Assembly: GCF_900110835.1 (NCBI RefSeq)
Contig: NZ_FOJG01000001.1
Location: 1,499,022 to 1,563,021, forward strand
Direction: 5' to 3'
Length of the DNA: 64,000 bases
Source: Chitinophaga arvensicola
GTDB taxonomy: Bacteria > Bacteroidota > Bacteroidia > Chitinophagales > Chitinophagaceae
The first letter of the stretch is position 1. The number at the start of each line of letters is the position of its first letter. The notes beneath the pieces were generated by a model, which was given only the letters and a program-made list of their open reading frames with translations, did not search any database and was not told where the DNA came from. Shown piece by piece: positions 45,051 to 53,446 of this stretch. The position numbers and the translations under genes are program-made.

Positions 45051-46328
45051 TTACAGCTCAGGATACAGGGAGAACTGCTGCATAAACGTATTTACTTCAC
45101 CTCTTACTTTGAGGATCAGTCCTTCGTTATCAGCATCCATCAGCAGTGCATCGATCCAGTCAACGATCTGGCCCATATGACTTTCGTTCATGCCACGGGT
45201 AGTGATGGCGGGAACACCGATACGGATACCGGAGGTAACGAAAGCAGATTTATCATCGAAAGGCACCATGTTTTTGTTAACAGTGATATCAGCCTTCACC
45301 AGTGTTTGTTCGGCTTTTTTACCGGAGATGTTTTTATTACGGAGGTCAATCAGCATCAGGTGATTGTCGGTACCACCGGAAATGATTTCATATCCTTTGC
45401 CTACAAAGCTTTTCGCCATTGACTGGGCATTTTTCAGGATCTGGTTGGCGTATACGGTATAGTCGTCAGACAGGATCTCGAAGAAGGAAACGGCTTTAGC
45501 AGCAATCACGTGTTCCAGCGGACCACCCTGGATACCAGGGAATACGGCGGTGTCAATGAGAGAGCTCATCAGGCGGGTTTCGCCTTTTGGTGTTTTCAGG
45601 CCGAATGGATTTTCGAAATCTGCGCCCATCATGATCATACCGCCACGTGGACCACGGAGGGTTTTGTGGGTGGTAGTAGTTACGAAATGGCAATGTGCAA
45701 ACGGAGAGTTCAGTAAGCCTTTGGCAATCAGACCTGCCGGGTGTGCAATATCAGCCAGTACAAAAGCACCTACCTGGTCAGCTATTTCGCGGATACGTTT
45801 GTAATCCCAGTCACGGCTGTAGGCAGAAGCACCGCAAACAATCAGTTTGGGTTTTTCGCGGTTGGCAATTTCTTCCATTTTATCGTATTCTACCAGGCCT
45901 GTTTCTTTGTTAACACCGTAGAAATGAGGTTGATAGAGTTTTCCGGAGTAGTTTACGGAAGAACCATGGGTGAGGTGACCGCCCATGCTCAGATCCAGTC
46001 CCAGGATTTTATCGCCTGGCTGGAGAATAGCCAGCATAACAGCTGCATTGGCCTGCGCGCCGGAGTGAGGCTGAACGTTTACATAAGCTGCACCAAATAT
46101 CTGTTTAGCTCTGTCGATGGCCAGTTGTTCGCTCTGATCCACAATTTCACAGCCTGCATAATATCTTCTGCCAGGATAGCCTTCGGCATATTTATTCGTC
46201 ATCACGTGTCCCATCGCCTGCATTACCTGTAAGCTGGTAAAGTTTTCAGATGCGATCAACTCAATGCCATGGCGCTGACGCTCCAATTCCTGGCCGATTA
46301 AATCAAATATTTGCTGGTCTCTTTGCAT
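45051..46328 (-). CDS. glyA: Serine hydroxymethyltransferase
   Basis: 425 residues. It interconverts serine and glycine with tetrahydrofolate, feeding one-carbon units. PLP enzyme: [10 protein letters not shown] and [13 protein letters not shown] near the N-terminus, [10 protein letters not shown] with the PLP-binding Asp and His, and [14 protein letters not shown] with the Schiff-base Lys222. It is a single gene with its own strong promoter and terminator. Confidence 0.98.
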   Translation of the reverse strand: MQRDQQIFDLIGQELERQRHGIELIASENFTSLQVMQAMGHVMTNKYAEGYPGRRYYAGCEIVDQSEQLAIDRAKQIFGAAYVNVQPHSGAQANAAVMLAILQPGDKILGLDLSMGGHLTHGSSVNYSGKLYQPHFYGVNKETGLVEYDKMEEIANREKPKLIVCGASAYSRDWDYKRIREIADQVGAFVLADIAHPAGLIAKGLLNSPFAHCHFVTTTTHKTLRGPRGGMIMMGADFENPFGLKTPKGETRLMSSLIDTAVFPGIQGGPLEHVIAAKAVSFFEILSDDYTVYANQILKNAQSMAKSFVGKGYEIISGGTDNHLMLIDLRNKNISGKKAEQTLVKADITVNKNMVPFDDKSAFVTSGIRIGVPAITTRGMNESHMGQIVDWIDALLMDADNEGLILKVRGEVNTFMQQFSLYPEL

Positions 46329-46346
46329 GTTGCCTTAAATTTGGTG

Positions 46347-46377
46347 CAAAAATAAATGAAAGCCAGATCAATTGCAA
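46347..46377 (-). promoter_or_regulatory. Promoter of glyA
   Basis: Minus strand: TTG (46377-46375), 20 bases, TATTTTTG (46354-46347), an exact Bacteroidota promoter. The start would fall about ten bases before the ATG, leaving a very short leader. Confidence 0.75.
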
Positions 46378-46466
46378 GCGTAATGCCTTCTGCTTTATGC
46401 TTTCCGCTTTTTATGTTAATTTCGCCGCATTCGAGCAGCAATAGCTAATCCTAACTACAACACTAA

Positions 46467-47459
46467 ATGAAGGCAATAATACCCGTGGCAGGGGCCGGCA
46501 CCAAGCTTCGTCCACATACATATACACAGCCAAAAGCATTAATACCTTTAGCCGGCAGAACCATTCTCAGTATCATTATTGATCAGCTGGTGGACGCAGG
46601 TATCACAGAATTCGTTTTTGTGGTGGGTTATCTTGGCGAAAAGATCCAGCATTACGTAGAAAAGAAATATCCGCAACTGACCTGTCACTTTGTTCAGCAG
46701 AACAGCCGCGAAGGTACGGGGCATGCGTTATCACTTACCCGCGATGTAGTAGGCAACGACGAAGTATTGATTGTACTGGGAGATACCATCTGCGAATGTG
46801 ATTTTAAAGAAGTGATTGCCGCGCCCTACTCTATGCTGGGCCTGAAGAAGGTAGACGATCCGCGTAACTTTGGGGTGGCCGAACTGGATGAAACGGGCAG
46901 AATTACCCGCGTAGTGGAAAAACCACAGATTCCTAAGTCGAACCTCGCGCTGGTAGGACTTTACAAGATCAAAGAAACGCAGCAGCTGTATGAATGCCTG
47001 CAAAGCAATATCGACAACCGTATCAAGTCGCACGATGAGTTCCAGCTGACCGATGCGCTGGAGTGTATGATTGAGCATGGGGTACAGTTCAACGGCTTTA
47101 AAGTATCCAATTGGTTCGATTGCGGCCGGAAAGATACCCTGCTGGAAACCAATGCGATCCTGCTGAAGAAATATAAACTGGCCAGCAATCCCGTTTTACC
47201 ATATGAAAATACGATTATCATCCCACCGGTGAGTATAGGGGAAGGCTGTAATATTAAAAACGCTATCATCGGCCCTAATGTGGCCATTGGTGATAATACG
47301 GTGATCAACTACTCTATTGTAAAGGATTCTATCATTGGTTCTTTCAGTAATCTGTATGAAGTGGTGCTGAAGGCTTCCCTGATCGGCAGTGATGCCAATA
47401 TCCGGGGATTGAGCCAGAGCCTGAACATCGGTGACAACACGGAAATAGACCTGGGATAG
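46467..47459 (+). CDS. Sugar-1-phosphate nucleotidyltransferase with C-terminal hexapeptide part
   Basis: 330 residues: an N-terminal nucleotidyltransferase domain (about 1-230) with AGAGTKLRPHTYTQPKALIPLAGRTILSIII and the metal Asp in LVLGDTI-like IVLGDTICE, then hexapeptide repeats (about 250-330, IKNAIIGPNVAIGDNTVI). The variant G-A-G-T-K-L-R-P replaces the usual GxGTRLRP. It makes an NDP-sugar from NTP and a sugar 1-phosphate for cell-surface polysaccharide; the nucleotide and sugar cannot be set. It is followed after 31 bases by the flavoprotein gene. Confidence 0.9.
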   Translation: MKAIIPVAGAGTKLRPHTYTQPKALIPLAGRTILSIIIDQLVDAGITEFVFVVGYLGEKIQHYVEKKYPQLTCHFVQQNSREGTGHALSLTRDVVGNDEVLIVLGDTICECDFKEVIAAPYSMLGLKKVDDPRNFGVAELDETGRITRVVEKPQIPKSNLALVGLYKIKETQQLYECLQSNIDNRIKSHDEFQLTDALECMIEHGVQFNGFKVSNWFDCGRKDTLLETNAILLKKYKLASNPVLPYENTIIIPPVSIGEGCNIKNAIIGPNVAIGDNTVINYSIVKDSIIGSFSNLYEVVLKASLIGSDANIRGLSQSLNIGDNTEIDLG

Positions 47460-47490
47460 CTATATTCGCTTTTATCAAAAAGCTTTGTAC

Positions 47491-48435
47491 ATGCAGCGCA
47501 TTACTTCTCTGTTCAATATTCAGTATCCTGTTATCCAGGCCGGTATGATCTGGGCCAGCGGATGGCGTTTAGCCAGTGCAGTTAGTAATGCCGGCGGATT
47601 GGGCCTGATAGGCGCAGGAAGTATGTATCCCGATGTGCTACGGGAACATATTCAGAAATGCAAACAAGCTACTGATAAGCCTTTTGGCGTAAATGTGCCT
47701 TTATTATATCCTGATATTGATCAGCTGATAAATATTATCCTGGAAGAAGGAGTACAAATTGTATTTACTTCTGCCGGCAATCCCAAAACCTGGACACCGG
47801 TACTGAAAGCTGCCGGTATAAAGGTAGTGCATGTGGTATCCAGTGCTGCATTTGCCCTGAAAAGCGAAGCAGCCGGTGTAGATGCCGTGGTAGCAGAGGG
47901 ATTCGAAGCAGGCGGCCATAACGGACGGGAAGAAACCACCACCCTGGTGCTGATTCCGGCAGTATGTGAACAGGTAAAAATCCCGGTGATTGCAGCCGGT
48001 GGAATAGGCTCCGGTAAGGCCATGGCAGCAGCTTTTGCGCTGGGTGCATCCGGTGTACAGATCGGTAGCCGTTTTGTGGCTACCCCGGAAGCATCTTCCC
48101 ATATCAACTTTAAAAACGCAGTGGTGAATGCCAAAGAGGGCGATACCATGCTTAGTTTAAAGAAGCTGGCGCCGGTACGGCTCATCAAAAATAATTTCTA
48201 TCAGGCTGTGCGTGAAGCGGAAGATAACGGTGCAGATGTAACGGCCCTGAAAACATTGCTCGGGCGTGCCCGCGCTAAAGCCGGCATGTTTGAAGGTAAC
48301 CTCGAAGAAGGGGAACTGGAAATAGGCCAGGTAAGTGCCCTGATCCATGACATAAAGCCTGCAGCGCAGGTGCTGGAGGAAATCTGGACCGAATTTAAAG
48401 CGACGATCCGGCAGTTGAACAACCCCGATAGCTGA
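47491..48435 (+). CDS. Nitronate monooxygenase / FabK-like FMN oxidoreductase
   Basis: 314 residues from ATG 47491; an in-frame TTG two codons earlier is less likely. TIM-barrel flavoprotein with IQYPVIQAGMIWASG at the N-terminus, the catalytic-type His in EGFEAGGHNG, and the FMN phosphate site PVIAAGGIGSGKAMAAAFALGASGVQIGSRF. Class I nitronate monooxygenases and FabK enoyl reductases share this fold, and sequence reading cannot decide between them. A FabK role in lipid synthesis is an alternative. It ends in a convergent region with an eleven-base hairpin. Confidence 0.88.
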   Translation: MQRITSLFNIQYPVIQAGMIWASGWRLASAVSNAGGLGLIGAGSMYPDVLREHIQKCKQATDKPFGVNVPLLYPDIDQLINIILEEGVQIVFTSAGNPKTWTPVLKAAGIKVVHVVSSAAFALKSEAAGVDAVVAEGFEAGGHNGREETTTLVLIPAVCEQVKIPVIAAGGIGSGKAMAAAFALGASGVQIGSRFVATPEASSHINFKNAVVNAKEGDTMLSLKKLAPVRLIKNNFYQAVREAEDNGADVTALKTLLGRARAKAGMFEGNLEEGELEIGQVSALIHDIKPAAQVLEEIWTEFKATIRQLNNPDS

Positions 48436-48448
48436 TTGCTTTTAACGG

Positions 48449-48481
48449 CTGGTTACCGGGATTGGCATCTCCGGTAACCAG
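48449..48481. terminator. Hairpin between convergent genes without T-tract
   Basis: An eleven-base perfect stem CTGGTTACCGG (48449-48459) and CCGGTAACCAG (48471-48481) with an eleven-base loop. There is no run of T on either side, so its role as an intrinsic terminator is uncertain. Confidence 0.5.
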
Positions 48482-48492
48482 GGTACAAAATA

Positions 48493-49791
48493 TTATGGTT
48501 TTCTTACCACCCACTTCATTGCCTCTTTCAGCGTAATTTTCTTTCCATACATCAGGATACCGGTGCGGTATATTCTGCCGGCTACCCAGGTAGTACCCAT
48601 AAAGCCACCAATCAAACATACAAACGACAGGATCAGTTGCCAGTAAGGTACAGTTCCCGGAACGCCGTATGGCAGCCGGGCCATCATTACCATGGGAGAT
48701 GTGAACGGAATAATACTGCCCCATACCGCCAACGGGCTGCCAGGGTCCTGTACGGCCTTCATCATGATCATAATGCCAATGATAATAGGCACGGTTACCG
48801 GAATGGTCAGTTGTTGTATATCGGAGGCGTCTTCATTGGCCAGGCTACCGATAGCGGCATATAAGGACGAGTAGAATAAATAGCCACCAAGGAAATACAG
48901 GAGGAAACAAGGCACCAGCAAGGCCCAGTTGATGCTGCCTACTACATCCCTCATCCGGTGAATGATTTCTGCGGTTTGCTGCGGGTCTGCCTGTGTGGTA
49001 GCCGCTGCCTGCATACTTTCCGGAGAGAAGAACAATGGCACCAGCATATAGATGCCCGTAACGAGAATACCCCAGATAAAGAACTGCAACAGTCCTACTG
49101 CCGCGATGCCGATGATTTTTCCCATCATCAGCTGGAAAGGTTTAACACTCGAGATCATTACTTCTGCAATGCGGCTTACCTTTTCCTCCATCACGCCTCT
49201 CATCACAGAGGTACCAAACAGCAACAGGATAAAATAAATGATAAACCCGCTGCCATAGCCTACGCCATAAGCGACCCAGGAATTTCCTTTCTTTTCATCT
49301 TTCCCGTTTTTAAAGATCACTTCCACATCAGAACGGATCTCGTCCATTTTCGACTGATCGATGCCCCGCATTTCCATGCGTTTCTTTTCGATGACGCTGT
49401 TGATATCCTTGTTGATACTGCTTTCTATGTTGACGCTGGCCTGTCCGCTGCTGTAAAACTCGAAGCCGGAAGGGCGGTTAATATCAAATTCAGGTAAATA
49501 GAGTACGCCTTCATAGCCCAGTTCACTATAATGCAGTTTGAGGCTGTCGATATTCTGATGTTGCAGGTATTTGAAATAAACACCTTTGGAATCGGGGATC
49601 TTGTTTTCGAACAAGCCGCTTTTATCCACTACCGCAATACGTTTATGTTCCGTGCTGGTGGTAGACAGGATAATGGGGACAATAATCATTGCTGCAAAAG
49701 CGAGCGGCACCAGCAGTGTGGTGATGAGGAACGACTTTTTGCGGACACGTGTAAAGAATTCCCGTTTTATAATGAGCCAGATTTTCTCCAT
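48493..49791 (-). CDS. ABC-2 type permease, NatB-like
   Basis: 432 residues. N-terminal IIKREFFTRVRKKSFLITTLLVPLAFAAMI is the typical start of NatB-like permeases (COG1668). After the first helix comes a large extracytoplasmic domain (about 45-175), then five or six helices to about 410. Partner of the ATPase gene 14 bases upstream. NatAB of B. subtilis exports sodium, but many relatives have other substrates, so the substrate is open. Confidence 0.9.
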   Translation of the reverse strand: MEKIWLIIKREFFTRVRKKSFLITTLLVPLAFAAMIIVPIILSTTSTEHKRIAVVDKSGLFENKIPDSKGVYFKYLQHQNIDSLKLHYSELGYEGVLYLPEFDINRPSGFEFYSSGQASVNIESSINKDINSVIEKKRMEMRGIDQSKMDEIRSDVEVIFKNGKDEKKGNSWVAYGVGYGSGFIIYFILLLFGTSVMRGVMEEKVSRIAEVMISSVKPFQLMMGKIIGIAAVGLLQFFIWGILVTGIYMLVPLFFSPESMQAAATTQADPQQTAEIIHRMRDVVGSINWALLVPCFLLYFLGGYLFYSSLYAAIGSLANEDASDIQQLTIPVTVPIIIGIMIMMKAVQDPGSPLAVWGSIIPFTSPMVMMARLPYGVPGTVPYWQLILSFVCLIGGFMGTTWVAGRIYRTGILMYGKKITLKEAMKWVVRKP

Positions 49792-49805
49792 AAGTTGCAG
49801 GTTGA

Positions 49806-50750
49806 TCAGGCCAGCGGTAAAGCAGCTACGTTGGCGTTGCTGTTTTCAGTTTGCTGTACCTGGGTGATAAATACTTCGTTAATAGACGGCAGGATTTCTT
49901 CAAAATAAGTAACAGGAATGTCCTGGCGGATGAAATGAAGAAGAATATCGTTAGTGGTGCTGTCTTCATTCATTTTTACGGTAAACGCCTTATCATGTGT
50001 TTGCACAATATTAAAGTGATAAGTAGCCATTTGTGCAGGATTGGGCATGGTACCTAATCCTACTTTGAAGAGACCCTGTTTAAAGTCCTGCTGGATCTGT
50101 GCCACGCTGCCATCGAGTATCTTATGGCCTTTGTTGAGCAACATGATATGATCGCATATTTCTTCCACCTGTTCCATGCGGTGGGTAGAGAAGATAATGG
50201 TGGTACCCTGCTGACTGAGATTAAATATTTCCTGCTTGATGAGATTGGAGTTGATGGGATCCAATCCGGAGAAAGGTTCATCGAGGATCAGCAGTTTTGG
50301 TTGGTGAATAATGGTGGAGATGAACTGTACTTTCTGTTGCATGCCTTTGCTGAGTTCATCTACCCGTTTATTGTACCAGGAATTGATGTCAAATTTATCG
50401 AACCAGAATTTGATTTTCTGTACCGCATCTTTCCTGCTGAGTCCTTTGAGTTGGGCGAGGTAGAGGGTTTGTTCTCCTACCATCATTTTTTTATAGAGGC
50501 CTCTTTCTTCGGGCATATACCCGATGTGTTGCACATCATTTTCCGGGTCAAATTTTTGTCCGTTGAAGAGGATCTGGCCTTCATCGGGATAGAAGATACC
50601 GGTGATCATGCGGAGCAGGGTGGTTTTTCCGGCGCCGTTGGGTCCCAGTAAGCCGAAGATGCTGCCCTGTTCTATACCAAAGCTCACGTCGTCCACTGCT
50701 TTGTGGGTTTCGTAGTGTTTTTTCAGGTGTTTGACTTCGAGGAGGTTCAT
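49806..50750 (-). CDS. ABC transporter ATP-binding protein, NatA-like
   Basis: 314 residues. Walker A GLLGPNGAGKTT, signature ELSKGMQQK (typical of the NatA/DUF4162 branch), Walker B LLILDEPFSGLD, H-loop STHR. The C-terminal 80 residues form the DUF4162-type extension with YFEEILPSINEVFI. It precedes the NatB-like permease and forms a two-gene exporter with it. The gene begins 57 bases after the FAD dehydrogenase stop and may share its transcript. Confidence 0.93.
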   Translation of the reverse strand: MNLLEVKHLKKHYETHKAVDDVSFGIEQGSIFGLLGPNGAGKTTLLRMITGIFYPDEGQILFNGQKFDPENDVQHIGYMPEERGLYKKMMVGEQTLYLAQLKGLSRKDAVQKIKFWFDKFDINSWYNKRVDELSKGMQQKVQFISTIIHQPKLLILDEPFSGLDPINSNLIKQEIFNLSQQGTTIIFSTHRMEQVEEICDHIMLLNKGHKILDGSVAQIQQDFKQGLFKVGLGTMPNPAQMATYHFNIVQTHDKAFTVKMNEDSTTNDILLHFIRQDIPVTYFEEILPSINEVFITQVQQTENSNANVAALPLA

Positions 50751-50807
50751 GGTGAAAAATTAGTGATTAATCTGCAATAATTAATCATAATGTCTCCCGA
50801 TGCGAAC

Positions 50808-52367
50808 TTATTGTAACCTGGCTGCGATCATGGTTGCCACGCGTTCTCCGTCCATTGCAGCGGACACGATACCGCCGGCGTATCCGGCGCCTTCAGCGCA
50901 GGGATAGAGCCCGGCCACCTGTGGGTGTTCAAGCGTATCGTTATTGCGGGGAATACGTACGGGTGATGAGGTACGTGATTCGGTAGCTACCAGTACCGCA
51001 TTTTCTGTATAGTATCCTTTCATTTTGCGGCCAAAGGCTTTGAAAGCGCCTGCGAGGCGCTGGTGTACTACTTTCGGAAGAACGCTGCGCAGATCGGTGC
51101 TGTTAAGGCCAGGCACATAAGAGCATTCCGGCAGGGAGGCAGATACTTTTTTATGGACGAAGTCGGTCATTCTCTGTGCAGGTGCCACGAAGTTGCCGCC
51201 GCCGGCCTGATAGGCCTGTTTTTCCACTGCCTGTTGAAAATACATGGCTGCGAGTGGGCCATGATGGGCGAATGGTGCAAAGTCGGATTCGTCTACTGTT
51301 ACCACCATTCCTGAATTGGCGAATGGGTTATTCCGTTTGGAGGGCGACCAGCCGTTGACCACCAGTTCGCCGGGATCGGTAGCCGCAGGAGCAATGATAC
51401 CACCGGGGCACATACAGAAGGAGAATACGCCGCGACCTTCTACCTGTTCTACGAGGCTATAGCTGGCAGGTGGCAGGTATTCGCCACGTACTTCGCAGTG
51501 GTACTGTGCGTTGTCGATCAGTTCCTGTGGATGTTCTACACGAACACCGAGAGCGAAAGGTTTTGCTTCCAGCAAAATGTTTTGCCGGTGGAGCATGATA
51601 AATATGTCGCGGGCAGAATGGCCGGTAGCGAGAATGAGTTGTTTGCCATCGAAGATTTCCCCGGTGGCAGTTTGTACGCCGGTCACCGCGCCGTTGCTGA
51701 TCAGGATATTACTGACTTTTTGTTCAAAGTGTACTTCACCGCCGCTGTTGATGATCTGTTCGCGCATGGCGGTGATGATATGCGGTAGTTTGTTGGTACC
51801 GATATGTGGGTGAGCATCGATCATTATTTTATCTTCTGCGCCGAAATGCACGAAGATGTTGAGGATGCGGTTAATATCCCCGCGTTTATTGGAGCGGGTA
51901 TATAATTTACCATCAGAGTAGGTACCAGCGCCGCCTTCGCCGAAGCAGTAGTTGGAGTCGGGGTTGACGATACCTGTTTTATTGAGTGCGGCCAGATCGC
52001 GGCGTCTTGCGCGCACATCTTTTCCGCGTTCGAGTATAATGGGTTTGATACCTGCTTCTATGAGCCGTAGTGCGGCGAAGAGTCCTGCTGGTCCTGCTCC
52101 TGCAATCAGTACCCTGGGGGCATTGGCTGGCAGGGAGGGATATACCGGATGGGTATGTTGTTTTTCAGCGAAGGGTTCATTTATGAAAACCTGGATGGTG
52201 AGTACAAAGAACACCTGCCTGGAACGTGCGTCAATAGAGCGTTTGAGCAGATTGAATCCGGTGATGTCGGAAGGTTTTACACTGAGTGCAGCAGCGGCGT
52301 GCTGTATGATATGTGTATGAGATGCGGCGTCGGCCGGTAGTAATTTGAGAGATATTTGTTGTATCAT
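50808..52367 (-). CDS. NAD(P)/FAD-dependent dehydrogenase of unknown substrate (COG2509 type)
   Basis: 519 residues. An N-terminal extension of about 85 residues is followed by the FAD-binding fold VLIAGAGPAGLFAALRLIEAGIKPIILERG and the family marker CFGEGGAGTYSDGKLYTR. A second dinucleotide element is QLILATGHSARDIF, and the C-terminal part reads GLYPCAEGAGYAGGIVSAAMDG. The protein looks like a soluble cytoplasmic flavoprotein. The substrate is unknown for the family. Its -7 element (TATCTTTG) is listed separately. Confidence 0.9.
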   Translation of the reverse strand: MIQQISLKLLPADAASHTHIIQHAAAALSVKPSDITGFNLLKRSIDARSRQVFFVLTIQVFINEPFAEKQHTHPVYPSLPANAPRVLIAGAGPAGLFAALRLIEAGIKPIILERGKDVRARRRDLAALNKTGIVNPDSNYCFGEGGAGTYSDGKLYTRSNKRGDINRILNIFVHFGAEDKIMIDAHPHIGTNKLPHIITAMREQIINSGGEVHFEQKVSNILISNGAVTGVQTATGEIFDGKQLILATGHSARDIFIMLHRQNILLEAKPFALGVRVEHPQELIDNAQYHCEVRGEYLPPASYSLVEQVEGRGVFSFCMCPGGIIAPAATDPGELVVNGWSPSKRNNPFANSGMVVTVDESDFAPFAHHGPLAAMYFQQAVEKQAYQAGGGNFVAPAQRMTDFVHKKVSASLPECSYVPGLNSTDLRSVLPKVVHQRLAGAFKAFGRKMKGYYTENAVLVATESRTSSPVRIPRNNDTLEHPQVAGLYPCAEGAGYAGGIVSAAMDGERVATMIAARLQ

Positions 52368-52400
52368 GTTAGCGGTTAGGTGTTTATCCTAAAACTGCGG

Positions 52401-52408
52401 CAAAGATA
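52401..52408 (-). promoter_or_regulatory. Predicted -7 element before the FAD dehydrogenase gene
   Basis: It reads TATCTTTG on the minus strand, an exact TAnnTTTG match, 33 bases before the ATG. The -33 region is TTT without G. Confidence 0.45.
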
Positions 52409-52435
52409 GGGAATACGGGGGAAATGTATAAAACG

Positions 52436-52484
52436 AGTAAAGCGAAGAGACAGGCGGTTGTACCGCTTTTCTCTTCGCTTTACT
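52436..52484 (-). terminator. Long terminator hairpin after the DUF3127 gene
   Basis: A perfect fifteen-base stem AGTAAAGCGAAGAGA (52436-52450) and TCTCTTCGCTTTACT (52470-52484) encloses a second stem GCGG/CCGC. On the minus strand it is followed by CGTTTTATA. It separates DUF3127 from the FAD dehydrogenase. Confidence 0.8.
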
Positions 52485-52507
52485 GCAATAGCTTTTATAC
52501 TTTCAGC

Positions 52508-52894
52508 TTAGAAAGGCAGGTCATCGCCGCCATCTCCACCGCCAGCTGGCATCTGAGGAGTATTGTAGTTAGGCTGGGGATCTGTGCCCGGAGCAGCAGC
52601 TGCCATTACAGATTCCATGCGCCATGCATCCAGGTTGGTAATGTAGTTTACTTTACCATCTTTTTCCCATCTGGTGCCTTTGATATTGAAATAAACTTTA
52701 ACGTTTTCACCTTCATTGAACCGGTCTACAATACCAGTGCGGTCTTGCACCGACTGGAACTTAATATAGTTGTTGATAACACGGCCATTGATGTCGTCGG
52801 ACTTCTCGATAACGAACTCTCTTGTCTTAAAAGTTTCGCTACGTTGTACCGTGTTGTACTTCACAATCAGCTTTCCGGTAATTTCAAAACTCAT
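52508..52894 (-). CDS. DUF3127 protein with SSB-like acidic C-terminal tip
   Basis: 128 residues. The N-terminal 85 residues (FEITGKLIVKYNTVQRSETFKTREFVIEK...) form the DUF3127 domain, predicted from its strand pattern to be an OB-like fold. A Gly/Pro/Gln-rich linker (about 92-120) then leads to the end GGDGGDDLPF. This closely resembles the D-D-x-P-F tip of bacterial SSB, which recruits repair and replication proteins. It lies 550 bases from dnaA, transcribed away from it. A role as a single-strand DNA-binding protein is inferred, not shown. Confidence 0.85.
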   Translation of the reverse strand: MSFEITGKLIVKYNTVQRSETFKTREFVIEKSDDINGRVINNYIKFQSVQDRTGIVDRFNEGENVKVYFNIKGTRWEKDGKVNYITNLDAWRMESVMAAAAPGTDPQPNYNTPQMPAGGGDGGDDLPF

Positions 52895-52922
52895 AGAAAA
52901 ATTATTTTAAATTCAGAAGGGT

Positions 52923-52954
52923 CAAAGATAAGGTATTCGACTTAGTGCGGGCAA
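52923..52954 (-). promoter_or_regulatory. Promoter of the DUF3127 gene
   Basis: Minus strand: TTTG with TTG at 52954-52952, 21 bases, TATCTTTG (52930-52923). Both elements match the Bacteroidota consensus. Confidence 0.7.
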
Positions 52955-53256
52955 ATATTTTTTATTAATCCGGTGCGCGCGGATATAAATAAATACTTTC
53001 ACAATTACTACCCCTGAATACATTTTTTTAAATGGAGATACTAACATAGTTTTGCACCCTCTCCGGGAAAAGTGTGAATATCTCATGTTTTATAAGTGAA
53101 CGATTTTTTTTGAGAGAGCCGATACAATATTATTTTATCAGTTATATATCCATATTGATGATAAAAAGGAGAATGAGTCAGATAAAAGTGCTGTTAATCA
53201 ATGGGGTTTATAGTAGTGAAAACCTTGTCACGTCTGGGCTGTAAAGCCACAGCAGT

Positions 53257-53374
53257 AGTGGAAAAAGGGGTTTTAGTACTCTGTAATCAGGAGAATATAA
53301 ACAAGGGTAGATAAATTTTTTTTTTCAACATTTTCTACAGATATTCGTCATCCTGTCTGAAAATTTTTCAACAT
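53257..53374 (+). promoter_or_regulatory. DnaA-box-like cluster upstream of dnaA
   Basis: TTTTCAACA (53322-53330), TTTTCTACA (53331-53339, directly adjoining) and TTTTCAACA (53365-53373) repeat the pattern TTTTCNACA. A fourth related site, TTTTCCACT, lies on the minus strand (53265-53257). They resemble the DnaA box TTATNCACA with two changes. They sit in AT-rich DNA 73-190 bases before dnaA and may be autoregulatory or part of an origin. Confidence 0.4.
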
Positions 53375-53446
53375 CCTGCGTTGAGGAATTTCGAATTCGA
53401 GAACTAAGCATCCTTAATTAAGAAACAACTAATTTTTTTTATCTCA

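Larger units (their letters stand above)
52895..53446. other. 552-base divergent region between DUF3127 and dnaA
   Basis: AT-rich and without genes. It contains the DUF3127 promoter, the TTTTCNACA cluster, and an inverted repeat TTTTATCA (53133-53140) / TGATAAAA (53159-53166). No perfect TTATNCACA box was found. Gene direction switches here from mainly minus to mainly plus. Confidence 0.55.

Noticed and set aside
47485..47490. TTG start for the nitronate monooxygenase-like gene
   Set aside because: ATG two codons later gives the conserved MQRITSLFNIQYPVIQAGM start.
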